Source: Acanthaster planci
Taxonomy: Eukaryota > Echinodermata > Asteroidea > Valvatida > Acanthasteridae
Length of the DNA: 64,000 bases
Assembly: GCF_001949145.1 (NCBI RefSeq)
Contig: NW_019091500.1
Span: 405,389 to 469,388, forward strand
Direction of reading: 5' to 3'
Of the stretch, positions 1 to 12,900 are shown one piece after another; position 1 is the first letter of the stretch, and every line of letters starts with the position of its first letter. A program made the translations under genes and the position numbers. The notes under the pieces are model-generated. The model did not search any database, was not told where the DNA came from, and was given only the letters and a program-made list of their open reading frames with translations.

Positions 1-2680
1 CGTGTAATAACATTCCCCGTTTGTAGTCGTAATCTTGATTAAATCTCATGCGCTTCAGAAATTGAGTGCTGTCGCCTTGTCTATACACCATGAACAATGC
101 TGAGTGGAATTAAATAAACTCGTGAAAACGGAGATCTGCAGCTGAGAGTCACAATATTAAATCTCCTTCTGGTACATGTACATCGTCAAAAAGGACTATT
201 GGCAAGTAGTGATGTTTTAAGAGACAAGCATGGTGGCTTATCTCCTTCAAGAGGATAACATAACGACTGTTGGTTCTTCAATATACCGGATTCCTTCGTC
301 TCTCCGTCACAAGAAGATATTGCTCGCTCAATTAAGAGTAAACGCGGTCAAATGACCTTTATCTCCATCGAAACATTATTCCCTGCTAAGATTTCAGGAT
401 TTCAAACGTCATGGAAATAGCTGGCAGATGAACTTTTAATTGTTTCAATCTCCTTCAAATTCTCTCTTCGGATTCTTCATCTTAAGGTGACCAACGATAC
501 GAGTTGAAGTCATCCTAAAAGAGAGCATCACCTGGAAAAAGCTGGCCCACTTGTGTAGTCTGAGGGATTTTATTTGTCATAAAGGGGTGGGAATCATGTC
601 TATCAAATACTCTTAAAAGAGTTCTTTCTTCCTTTAATTAAACACACACTATTTGTAGCCAGTTACACTTTCAAGACATAAATTTTTAAATAATGTAGTC
701 ATGAACTAATTGGGTAAGTCTTGAAGGGGGACAAAAAAGCTTATTGCGGCACTGCGAATTGCATAACATTGAATCAACTCATGGGCAAGCGCGTGCAAAA
801 GAGAGTTTGTAAGTTGCCACGTGTTTGAGGTTGTCTTTGAGCAGGGCTCTGTTGTGGGTGAATGAGATGAGTGAAAGACCCTTGTAAAGTGATGTGTTGG
901 AATATTCGCGGTTTCCGGCGTAAATCCGGAATCGAAAAATTTCGGATTTTAAAACGTGTTTTCCTCATCGGTACGTACGTGATTACGAGTAAGTCTACTC
1001 GGTATTCGGTTTCGTTGTACCCGTACGGTATCTGGAATCGATTCTATTTCTAGAATCGATACTGAGAATAGTGAGCCTATAAGGACATGTGAGTGTTAAC
1101 CTTGCTGAGCCGTGAAAGTGTGTATAAGTTAACGGTGATGTCCGGGGTGGATGGTGAATGGTGTTGAGATAATAAGCAAGCACGCCCTTTGCGACAGCAT
1201 CCGCAGCATAGGAGCACAGTTCGAGCGGCAGCCACGTAGGGGATGGTTCATAAGGGGTGCCTATGGGGAGTACATTATCATAAATAGGACATAAAACCAT
1301 ATTTTAAACCCTGAACAGTTCAACTGCAGAGCTTACCTGTTTAAAAATACTTATGGGTAGGCCCATCTGGGGGATTTAAACATCAGGAAGGCATCTATTT
1401 ATAATTACCGATGTTTCATTAGGTTTTTGTACCGAATCATGGAGATGATTTCACAGCTTTGTTCGAAGATGAATTGGCAAAGATTTCATGAAATGGACTT
1501 CTGAAGGAAAAGGTCATCCATTAGGCTCCATACCGTTTTACACCTTCCGGAGAAAGCAAATAGAGTACATGTACATGTTGGTTGTCTACAAACTGGAGAG
1601 AACTTTCCTTACATCTTCGTCATGAAACATCCTACTTGAATCCAGGCTTTTCTCATCAATCACGTTAAGTCTCCATAAGTATGTTGTGAAGTTTGACATT
1701 TCGAATAACAGGTGCAAAGCAACTTCATCTCTACGAATTTGTACACATTCTTCTGTAAATTATTAATCTTGACTCTTGAACCAGAACCTATAAATTACCG
1801 ATACCTTTCATCAAGATGTACTAACTACCGGAAGGATAAACTTAGGAATGTCTCCTTCAAACTTTGCACAGGAGGTAGTGTCAAAAATTTATGTGTAAAA
1901 TCTGGAATACGTGTACTTGTAATTTAAATGCAGGCAGGTCGTCAACAACGTTATGACTAACGTGCAAACATCCATCATCGGCGTCCGATAAACTCGTGAA
2001 GTTAAGATTCACAAGAACACAGTCAAAGGAAGAAACTTCATGAAGGGACAGAAATTCTTCGACGATTCAAAATACTGTGAATTTTCAAGAATCAAAGATT
2101 TTTCTCGGAGTTCATCATGCCAAACGACACCATCAGCTCTTCTTCAAATTTGATGTGTTTGGGAAAGGCATTGATTCGGCAAAATTCAACACCACTTCAT
2201 CGAAAATAGAAGTTGTGATTCCAACTATGCAAACAGGTCTTTATATTGGTATAATAACGGAAGATTCGTCAGTTCTGCCACCAGGAACTCTTCATAGTAT
2301 CTGCTTCGAAGCAACATTCATCGCCAAGAATCTCAATAGACAGCGGAGTTTGGTCAATCAAATCCTGTTTGAACTTTTGAGAAGTATTTGCCATTGATGC
2401 AGAGATGATGACCGTTTTCTGATACTTAGCTCAGAATAGGAGGGGAAATTAATTCTTTTTCTAACTCAGTATTCAACTCAAGAAAACTAGATGTAAACGA
2501 CGGATAGGTTTCATTAAAAATTCTGGAAAGAAGATCATAACTTTTTAAGTTTCATGTCAGTTAGGTTGGGGATTTCATGGGACGGGAATGGGGGAAATGC
2601 TCGCAACGATGCAATATGCTTTGCTCAGGTGCAGCACTATGCGTGTGACTGAAAGGGATGACGGTGATTGGATGTATGGT
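1..2680. other. Intergenic DNA, no supportable gene
   Basis: I see no exon with a recognisable protein signature on either strand. The open frame at 2077-2397 (106 codons, plus strand) matches no family I know, and its composition is that of the surrounding AT-rich DNA. GTACATGTAC-type words occur, for example near 175 and 1570, as is common in marine invertebrate genomes. Confidence 0.6.
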
Positions 2681-2686
2681 GAAGGT

Positions 2687-2920
2687 GATGGTGCATGATG
2701 GTGACAGTGCATTGTGGTGATGGTGCATGATGGTGACAGTGCATTGTGGTGATGGTGCATGATGGTGAGAGTGCATGTGGTGATGGTGCATGATGGTGAG
2801 AGTGCATGTGGTGATGGTAGATGAGGGTGTGTGGTGGTGAGGGTGTGCGATAATGGTGTATGGTAGTGATGGCGGATGGTTTTGATCATGATGTGGTGTA
2901 TAGTGATGACGATGGTGCAG
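2687..2920. repeat. Minisatellite, 31-32 bp unit rich in GATGGTG
   Basis: Four clear head-to-tail copies start at 2687, 2719, 2751 and 2782. The first two are 32 bp with a CATTGTGGT end; the next two are 31 bp with a CATGTGGT end, so they form two sub-variants. The array then decays into GATGG/GTGGT-rich sequence to about 2920. Histidine-rich open frames on the minus strand here are by-products of the repeat. Confidence 0.9.
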
Positions 2921-5900
2921 AGTGTCACTGAGCCTATGTGAATTTTAATGAGAGCATGAATAGTGAATTGAACTAAAAGTGTGCCGAAGACGGAAACACA
3001 ACCGTCGTAATGTGTGGTAGGCCTACCACCAACTATATCGGACATGAGTCGGTAATTTGCTCTCGCGGTAAATCTCGGTTTTTACGGTCGTGATTTGTTT
3101 CCGTCTTGGGGAGTGCAGGGTGTATATCTGATGGTGAATTAATTTTCTAGTGTGATGCTTAAAGCTGGTGAGAAACATTCTGTGGAGACTCATTTGCGAG
3201 TTCAGTGCTAAGAGCAACTAATGCAGCTGCGAGAGCACAGCGTAGGTTGGGAAGGAGGGGCAGGGAAAATAATTAGCATTTAAACAATGACTAAATCCAT
3301 AAACGATTTAAAACAAGAATAATGAAATAATTTTAAGTGCTAATAAAAATCACTGAAGTCATAGAGTTGGGCCACAATGAGAAAGTAATACGATCTAAAG
3401 TTAAAGTGTTAGAATTATAATAAAGAAAATAAAATATAATCAAATGAATCTCAGTTCATTATTTAATTAATATTTGCAATGGGTGTAAGTGGGTTGGACT
3501 TGTATTCAGGTGGATTGGTCTTTGAGTTGCTTCAGCTTCATGAAAGACATTCTTTGACTTCAAGTGTTTTCATCAAGTATTGGTAACGAGAAAATAAGAA
3601 TTTTCTACAACAAGCATCTGCTAACCGTCTTTAACGTTAGAAGGGATCATCTGATTTGGAAAGAGTTCTCTCTGGATGTGTAAGCATCCCCTCCAGGCAT
3701 TTAAAATGGATTGTCGACGGATTATAAATGTTTTTATTCCAGCCTAAAATGTGATCTTCACTTCTGGAGGCAAGACACGCGTCTGCTAACGGACTGCATG
3801 ACTACATAACTTGATATTGGAATAAAGCATGAAGAAGTTTCAGGGGAAACCTGCAGAATGTACCACTACGTGATCCACATTGTTCATGTCAAAGGTGCTC
3901 CAATTTTTTCACAGTTTTGTGGAGGAATACCCATCTTTTAATGGACAGCGGATTTTTAAATGGACTCTCCTCGACAAAAATCGCACACCTTACAAGACTC
4001 TAGAGTTTCGCAAAACATCTGCTGCATTTTCATCACGAGGCACCTGTGTTGAATGACTGAATTTCAAATAACCCGAAGCACAGGAACCAAGATGGAGATT
4101 TTCTACATTCAAGAAAAGCTGAAGCCCATTAATCAACAGAAAAATATATATACATCAGTTGCGATAGCATTGTACTGTATTGCTTGCGCGGTGTAATAGA
4201 AAATGAGATGATTAATTATGGATAAGACACAATCATAGTCTCATACAGGTTGAAATCGAGAATTGTATTTCCAAATTGCGTCTGATGTCTACCTTGTCAG
4301 TTGTCTTCGAGAACGGTAGTGATGTCAGTTCTTGGTCTAGATTGGAATAGTCATGTATGAGTGAATCGTACCTTCTGGGTGCCTGATGTCCGTTGCCGAT
4401 AAGGGTTGTCACTGGCTGCATTTTGTACACAGCACTAGTAATATCATGAATTTTTAACAGGGTTACTCCGGGTAGCGCGTGTCTGCACCATTTTAAAGAG
4501 TATTAGAAATGATTTTGTATTAAAGGGGGAGATATGCTCGATGAAATGCTTGAAATCAAAAATCGTAGATTTCTGAAATCTGTTTATTCTTTGTATTATT
4601 CTTTTATTTAATGTAGATTATTATGACTGGGAAATAAGTCAGAATTTTTGTGATGGTTATTCGCAAAGGTTTAAGTGATCGATTACAGGGTAAATATTGA
4701 AAGAAGGGTATTTACAGTAAGATTTAAATTGCTTTAGCATATTGAAAGTATGTGTTTAGTAAGAGTTTGTCTTCAAGATAAATGATTAATTCTATAGTTA
4801 TATCGGTCGTTGTATGTAGACAGTGATGTATCGATAAGGTGTAGGTCTATTGGGAAATTCGTAATGGTATATTCGGGTATCAGTTGTGTGACTGATTTAT
4901 CAAGACGGTAAATGGAAGAACATAACTAATAACAGTGTCTTTACAAAAAATGTAGTAGAAAATATTATCTCGTGAGTTGTTGTGGAATAACTTGTTACGT
5001 GTGACTTCAAACGGGGATTTGTACAAACCTTGAATATATCTAAAAGGATTGGTTGCAAAGTTGGCTTCCGATCAAGAATGAAAAAAAATATGTTCCGTGT
5101 TAAATGGTGTCGACGGGAACGTTAATGTAGGCCTACATGTATAATGAAAAAAGTTGATCAAGCACTTGCGAAAAACGGTTATCCAACGAGTGACTACGAG
5201 GACACAACGTGTACAAGTATTTTACCGCGAGTATGCGAACACGATGTACGAGCGTGCGAGTGCGAGGTTAAAATGAACGAGCGTGCAAGTGCGAGGTAAA
5301 ATTATGCATCGGTTAGCAAGAACGAAGGTTTAATCGATACTAGATGACTTTTATCTTGCCGGTTTGTAAAGTTGAATGATTAATCAGACATTTTTATTTA
5401 CGATTTATTAGAAGGGTCGTGGAATTTTATACAGTTGTGTTGTGTTATAATTATATTGGTAAGGTATCAGCAGTTGTCAACAAGGTTTATAATCGAGTAT
5501 TGACTAATATTGAAAGGTTTCCGTTGTCAAGCTTACTGCTCTGTATGATATTATTTCATGTGATGAACTTAATCAATTTATCGCCCATTAAGTTTGAGTT
5601 CCGCGAATCCAACGATCGTTTATCGTTTATCGACAGATCAATAGAAATTAATAATCAACCACCATAAATCAGTGATATTTGTATACATGTAGAACAGTGG
5701 CATCTGGTTTACTTAGTAACAACCCTGCAAGGTACTAGTATCAATTTTCAAGACGCCGACAAGTTTACTGTTATCGGATTAATAATCGATGTGGTCGTTA
5801 TAACGTTGACAATCCATGGATAAAAAAGACCATTTCGTGATTGATAATGAACATGAATCTTTCAACGATAAGTATTCTTATGCTGAAATCTACACGTCCG

Positions 5901-7800
5901 ACAAGCGTTCGTCTTCTTGTACAACAGCTTTTAAGCAACTTACTTTTTGTAGATTTTGTGATCGGTTGCATTGTATAATCTGTTGTATTGAGTGGTGATC
6001 TATGAATTTTTGTGTAACTACATGTAATTTTTTTCTTTTGATTATATTTGTAAAAGGAGTGATGTATGGTTTCTTATCACATGGACTGATTTTGTTGAAG
6101 TGATAAATGTGTAGACATCAGTCAACATAGACTTTACAAGAAGTACATGTATTTATAGTGTAACAAATGCGTGGGTGGTTGATCAAAGGTATCAATCATT
6201 ACTCATCTGTCATGGCTGATACCTGTGTACTGGTATATGTAATATTGCTTTTTTTTCAGAAACTAGTAACAGTTTTAAAAACCTGTGCCAAAGAAATATG
6301 GGCCGTTGACAATCGGGTTCAACGGCTGAAGTCGGTTAATGATTAACGTGAAATAATTACGATGTATTGAGGGTACTGTTACCCCCAAAAACATTTCTGT
6401 GATTCAGGGAGAATGATAACACGACATTTATTGATTGATCACAAAAGACGCGTCAGTATGGTAAAAACAGAGTATTTTTCAATAAGATCCCAACTCATTA
6501 GATTTGCAGGGTGAAGCAACGAATACTTGCTGTAAATAAACTTTGAATGTCTGTTTGCAAGCTGTACGTACGTTTTTGGGGTAACTGAATACCACAAAGT
6601 GTCACAGTGTCCACTTAAATGATCTTAGGCTTAACTGTAGCTTAAAGTGTCAAATTTACACTAATCCGATGTTCAGTATTAAGTCACTTGTCACATGACT
6701 ACTAGCCAGCTTTAAATGTCCTTAATGGCGCGGATAGGAGAGCTATTAGGGGGATGGCTGGTAGTCTCCCCCCTCCCCTTTACTGAATTGCTCGTGAAAC
6801 GACGTTGATGGCGCTTTTGGTAGAATTGTGCTGTTAGAAAATTGCCACATAGGTTCGTAGAGGCCGATACGAAAATACAATGGTTGAAAGCGCCAAGGGC
6901 TGAAAGGTTACAGTGGTTACCGAATTATAAAGTTGGCTAAGTTGTAGTAGGGCCATTTTTGTATTGGTCAGTGAAATAACGTTGGGTAAAGGTATTGGAG
7001 ATTTGTTGAAATGCCACAGTTGAGAAAAGTAAATTTAAGGGAACATGTTCGATGTGATGAGATCTTTTTATAGATCAGTTTTCAGATCCGAAAAGTTATG
7101 AGACTGAGTCGACTACTATAATGCCTTCCGAACCATCATAAATCAGACCGGATGTTGGTCTTCGTGTTACTAGTCGGAAGATTCAACTTAAACGTCGTAC
7201 ATTCGACAAATTGGAATGTGATTGTTGCAAATGAGAGTTCTGTGTTATAAGGTCAAAATAATCGATAATAATGCTACATTACGTTTTCGATCAATATAAA
7301 CTACAGAAGCGAAAAATGACCAGCAGTACTGGAAAAATCACGATTTAGAGATCGTGGTCAGACAAAACCAAACTCATGATACATCTCACTTTGGTCCATA
7401 CAGAAGGTAAGCTCACAGGTTTGGCAGAGTAGGCCTAAACATAAACCGAAAAAAAATCTAGGGACAGTGTTGGTGATTATATTGAGGCCTAGAGTTGCTA
7501 ATAATGGACAGGCCTAAAGACAGAATATAAGCATTTAAACCATTTCACTTAGGCCTATAACATTACGTTATATTTGCTTAGCTTCAAAAATAATGTAATG
7601 TTATCAGGCGTAATGTGTACTATTCCTCAGCTGATAAGCCTTAAGTTATAAAGTTAGCTAGGCTTAGAGCTAAGTGACTCCAAGAAATGGTTGAAATTGA
7701 TGTGAATAGCGTAGACTTACATGTATGTGATCTAGACCTATTGAACGTAATTTTATATGAACTGAAAAAAATAAAAAATATGTTTGAAATTCGTACTCAT
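2921..7800. other. Intergenic DNA, no supportable gene
   Basis: AT-rich sequence without recognisable exons. A two-copy tandem duplication lies at 5248-5304 (unit about 29 bp, ACGAGCGTGCGAGTGCGAGG and a close variant). AGGCCTA words cluster between about 7430 and 7560. Short open frames at 5419-5667 and 5816-5998 match nothing I know. Confidence 0.6.
5248..5304. repeat. Two-copy tandem duplication, about 29 bp unit
   Basis: ACGAGCGTGCGAGTGCGAGG at 5248 recurs at 5277 with one change (G to A in the second GTGCGAG), and both copies are followed by GTAAAAT-like sequence. A more decayed relative may precede the pair near 5225. Confidence 0.75.
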
Positions 7801-7811
7801 CTAAATTTGGT

Positions 7812-8240
7812 GTGGAAAGGACGGTTGTACGGGGAGAAGGGAGGCCGTTTTAATAGGTCTGAAAAAATAGCATTTTCGATAAACTGAAAACTAAAACAAT
7901 TTGGATTAAAATTCGTACAAATCTAAAAAAAAAAATCCAAAACAATGGCGTGGAAAGGACGGCTTTAAGGGGAGATGGGAGGCCGTTTTAATAGGACTGA
8001 AAAAATATCATTTTCGATAAACTGGGAACTAAAACAATTTGGATTAAAATTCGTACAAACCTAAAAAGAAAATTCCAAAACAATGGCGTGGAAAGGACGG
8101 CTTTAAGGGGAGATAGGAGGCCGTTTTATAATAAGAACAAAATTGTAATTTTTGAATAAGATTTCCAGTCCTCGTAACGTTTTAACTGAAATCGTGACGT
8201 GGAAAGGTTGCCTGTAAAGGAGACCATGGAGGCTGTTTAT
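7812..8240. repeat. Tandem array, 138 bp unit, three good copies and one degenerate copy
   Basis: The landmark GTGGAAAGGACGG recurs at 7812, 7950 and 8088, exactly 138 bp apart, each time followed by GGGGAGA..GGAGGCCGTTTTA. Copies two and three are nearly identical, including the internal TTCGATAAACTG and AATTTGGATTAAAATTCGTA. A diverged fourth unit begins at 8199 (GTGGAAAGGTTGCC), and a possible fifth trace lies near 8525. The open frame over 7687-7887 is not a gene. Confidence 0.9.
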
Positions 8241-9850
8241 ATGTATGTATTAAGAATGTGATAAAAGTTAGTGAAAATTACTTGCATAAATAAATCATAC
8301 TTTGGATGTATCGAAGAATTTATGAAAAAATAGAAAAATTATGACCGTGGATGGAAATGGTAACTTTGTCAGAAATGTACAAAATGCTAATTCATGAGAT
8401 TTATGCCAGAAAATCTATTTTTTCGAGTACGTGTATAAAAGTAAATAATATGTTAAACATCTGGTAGGTTCGCGAATTAATTCATAAATGTGTAAATTGA
8501 TATGCCCCAATTTTGTTACAATGACGGAAAGGGGTGGCTTTAATAATATGGCAATATTGAGGAACCGTTTATGGATTTTGATTCAATTAAATTTAGATTG
8601 AAACCAAACTTTATTTGAAATATTACCATTTCTTTAATGACGATATTCACTTTGTATTTCTGCTAAATTACTGTCTGATTTATGTACAATTTATAATTTT
8701 TAAGCTTTGTTTAAACAACTTAACGTAAACATTGTTAAGCCTGACCCAATAGAATGGTTTGCCAAAAATATGCTGTATTTTAGTTGTAAAATATAAAAAT
8801 CTGACTTATGCCATTTTTTAAAATAAATGTTTGTGTACTATAACACACAGGAAAAAAAAAACATTTCCTGTTTCATATTCGACTGTGGAGTTCTGGGCCG
8901 TAGAGATCGACACACGTGAAGGGCTGTTATGTGTAGCGCCCTCTATCAAATTTAGTCAAGACATTTCATGCTGCAAAATGCAATCTTGCTGCAGCTACTT
9001 CTCCCAGTTGCCAGGAAATATTGCATCGTGTGATTGTTACAAAATCTGCTTCCAGACGGACAAACCCGTTATTTTTAATGTTAAAAACAATAATGCGGAT
9101 TGTTCAAATTCCAGCCGTTTCCTGAAAATCTAAGTTACATGACTAGCTACATATACACAGTCTGATACAGGCGTATTTCAAATATCACTAATGTTAATCA
9201 GGGAAAACTAAAACAAAACATAAATGGTTCACTACAGCAGTGTCAAAGTCGTAAATATTAATTTGGACCCTTGTACGTTAATTCCGTATCATGAAAGCCC
9301 ATGCATGTACAAGTATGTAAACACACAAACACTAATTAAAAAAACACCATTATGTTGTTCTGCAAATTTCTATATACATCTGCAATCAAAATGTGTAAAT
9401 TTGATGGGTTAGAAAGAAATTATGTTACAAATGCAATTGCTTCACACAATATTCGAAAGTCATTTCACCACATGGCGAAAATACTACATGTTTATAGCAA
9501 GGACTTGATCACAGTACTTGAAACCCAAATAAAAATTATTATGAAGCCCTCTTTGTAAAAGTGCTACCCTATTATTCTGAAAATAAACCTGTGTACTTAA
9601 ACAGCAGTCTCAGTGATACAAATCGATATACGAGTATATGAACTTCATAAAATGACCCAATTTTCCTTTAAATGTTAGAGACAGTTCTAATGATACAGGA
9701 ACAGAAGAATTTGACCGCATTTTCCGAATTCGTGCGCTTAATTCCCTTCCAACGTTACCATTGCAACATTGCCAATTTGTACTTTAAAATCTCTCACTGT
9801 ATTGCTCAGAAGCAATGTATTTTTCAAATTATCAACCGATAATCGAAAAA
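8241..9850. other. Intergenic DNA downstream of the SLC5-like gene
   Basis: AT-rich, with no recognisable exon. The cysteine-rich open frame at 8831-9133 (100 codons, plus strand) has no recognisable motif. A GCGCCCTCTA word lies at about 8937. Confidence 0.55.
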
Positions 9851-9852
9851 CA

Positions 9853-9858
9853 TTTATT
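9853..9858 (-). terminator. Candidate polyadenylation signal of the SLC5-like gene
   Basis: AATAAA on the minus strand, about 60 bp beyond the stop codon at 9920-9922. It is the first canonical hexamer after the stop in the direction of transcription. Position and sequence are the only support. Confidence 0.45.
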
Positions 9859-9919
9859 GACTGCCGACAAAGAGCAGGAAACGCTGTTTGTAAATAAGTG
9901 ATGTGATATAAATGTCAAT

Positions 9920-12900
9920 TTATAAGTGAGTCGTTCTCGAGGGTGATTTGCACACTTCGCATCCCACACACGCAGGATTAGCAACACCGGCTGGTTCGCC
10001 GTTTTCCACGGTAATGTCTGACATGATGTCGCTAGTGATGCCAAAGAGTGATTTCTGTGAAAGGGAAACAAAAATATTTAAATATTTTTTAGAAAATATG
10101 AATAATCATTCTTTAAAATGAATGAATCCTTTCCAAATGATTTTTTTCATTACAGCTTTAAAATCTATTCAGCTTGCGGGGTTCAACTGGCAACAAGCAC
10201 TCTAAATAATCAAAGAACACTGTTCTTAAACCAAAGTCTGAAAGTTGACACTTGAAAACTTATGCTCAGTATTTTGAGCGACCCAATAGTTGAATGGCTT
10301 AATGTTATATTTTAACACTAAGATGTGTGAATAATTACATAAGAGTTGAAGGCGAGTCGGGACCGTTAGGATTAATGTTAACTATATGTATACGTACTTC
10401 CTGCTTAGAATTATAAATTTATGGTAATGGGATTTTTTATTATTGGAAAAAAAAAAAGGTTTGAAATGGAGCCTGCGAGAAAATCAAACTCTGAAATAAA
10501 AAGGGCGTTTAAATGAAACATGTTTTCAAAGCTTTTCAATAATTGGTGGTAAGGGACACAATATACCTCATCGTCTACTGTTGCTGGGCTTGTGAGGCAA
10601 CAGCAGCAAGATTTCCTCCAATTCCAGAGCAACAGGGAGTCAACTTTAGGTCTATCAAAGAATGCTGCAAAAAGAAGGAACGTACACAATCAGCACAAAA
10701 CATCAAACATTTAAAGAATTATTTAATTGATAAAGGTATGAACTCTAGAGTGATTAGTTTTTCTTATTGGAAATAATTTCCTTCGACTACACAGCTATAA
10801 TTTTTTCTTATTTCCAGCTGAAATTGTTAAACATTTCCCCTCCAGTCTGGGATCCCTCCTGATTTTCAACGACAAAGAAGGCTTTAAAACCACTTTGTGC
10901 CGGGGCATTTTTCAACGTTGATGATGCTGGGCCGGCATGACTATCATTTTTTCTGTTTTCAAAATCCTTCAACAATTCATCATTCCATTTAACAGTCGTT
11001 TATAGCCGCACGGAGTAATCTTTAGGCGCTACNNNNNNNNNNNNNNNNNNNNNNNNNNNNNNNNNNNNNNNNNNNNNNNNNNNNNNNNNNNNNNNNNNNN
11101 NNNNNNNNNNNNNNNNNNNNNNNNNNNNNNNNNNNNNNNNNNNNNNNNNNNNNNNNNNNNNNNNNNNNNNNNNNNNNNNNNNNNNNNNNNNNNNNNNNNN
11201 NNNNNNNNNNNNNNNNNNNNNNNNNNNNNNNNNNNNNNNNNNNNNNNNNNNNNNNNNNNNNNNNNNNNNNNNNNNNNNNNNNNNNNNNNNNAACCATACG
11301 GTTCTGATTTCGGAGTCCCCGGCTGGTAGTGGATAATTGTTAATTAATTAAGGGCAGATGGACTAGGCATTTATCTGATATGCTATTATAATTATTCGAT
11401 AACTCTTGCAGGTTTTACGTACCGTCAAATATTAGGCTGGCGACAATACCAACAATCAAAACCGTCAGGATGCATATGGTTGGGTACCAGATCCGAGAAA
11501 CCTTGTACAGCTCAACGATTGAACTAGAGGGGAGAATTCCAATTTGTATAAAGAATAAATAATTAAATATTAGCATACTGTAGTCGTCAATGTTAAGTTG
11601 TATTAGAAAATCTTAGCTTGATATAAAAAAAAATGAACCCCCTCGGAAAATTGAAAGTACATGGACAAGTCCGCAGGGTGTAAATTGGATCATCACAAAG
11701 GAGCTGCAGTTGATTGTATCGATGGGGAACATGCCTTTTACTTTGTTCATCAAACTTGATGGAGTTCAGGTAAAGAAACACGGCCCCCGTTCAACACAGG
11801 AAACAAAAAAAATCTTATTTTTAGCCTTGCCAAGGTTTTCCCTACCTTGAACTGGCCTGTGGTAGAGAAACTGCCGCAGTCACGTTTACAAAATCCATGG
11901 TCATTGTAGTGACAATCACTGAGGTGTTTGTCATGACATCTGGGCAGTCCTCCGTTGACAGTGAAAGAGACGGTATCGGTGGTTGGTAAAAGACTGAGCC
12001 AATAAACAGCCAGAAACCCACAGCTATCCCAGTAATGAAACCGACTAGGGTTCCCTGTATGGAGAGAAAAATGAGTGATGCAGCTTGAATAACTCTACTG
12101 TCTATCGTTTTCTCATGAACAATTCATGCACCTGAACCCAGTGAATTAATTAATGACGGTCCAAATGTGGGTGGATCCTTACATTTCAGAAAGTCAACCT
12201 CAGGGAATCTTGGTGAACTTGCCAACAAATAGCATTTAATCGATTCCGAACACTTCCGACACGGAAACGGATTTTAAAAAGGTGGTAAACTGCTGAAGAA
12301 AAATACATTTGCGAAAGGAATAAAAGGAAAACTTGGCCGTGAATCGATATCGAAATTATAACCCACCTTTGCATTTGCCCGTCGGAAAAAGAAACCCAGA
12401 ATGAACACCGCGCAAACTGGGCCATTAGTTACACCGATGATGCCAATCAAAGCCTGAAAGGGAAATTTCAGAGAAAAATTAAGGCAAGTTGAAACTTTCT
12501 TGGCATTTCATCGTCAGGAAATAAAGAATTTAACACTGACTTTTATCAGTTATTTTAAGAGTTTCAATATTTATTGTATAGAAAAACGAGCACAAAGTCG
12601 GAAAATTACATAACTCGGAAACCGAGACTGTACTAGTTGCCTTTCATTTTCATCCCCACTTTTGTCAACCTATTCGGTTGTCGAACATCTTCGGCCCATT
12701 TGGTTAAGGAACATTCTTTACAGCAAAACAGCACATGATAGTTGCGATATCTAGGTTATACAAGTTAATATGAAATAAGGAGAAAAAAATCATACCGGCA
12801 GAAGTTCCCCGAATGCTGAGACCAAAAGCACCGTTCCGATATTTAGAGCACCAAAGAAAAGCGCTGTCAAAGTAAAAACGAGAAACAAAGGTGAAAGGAG

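Noticed and set aside
2575-3045. 156-codon histidine/threonine-rich minus-strand frame
   Set aside because: It is produced by the GATGGTG minisatellite.
11033-11291. 91-codon minus-strand frame
   Set aside because: It is made of gap N characters.
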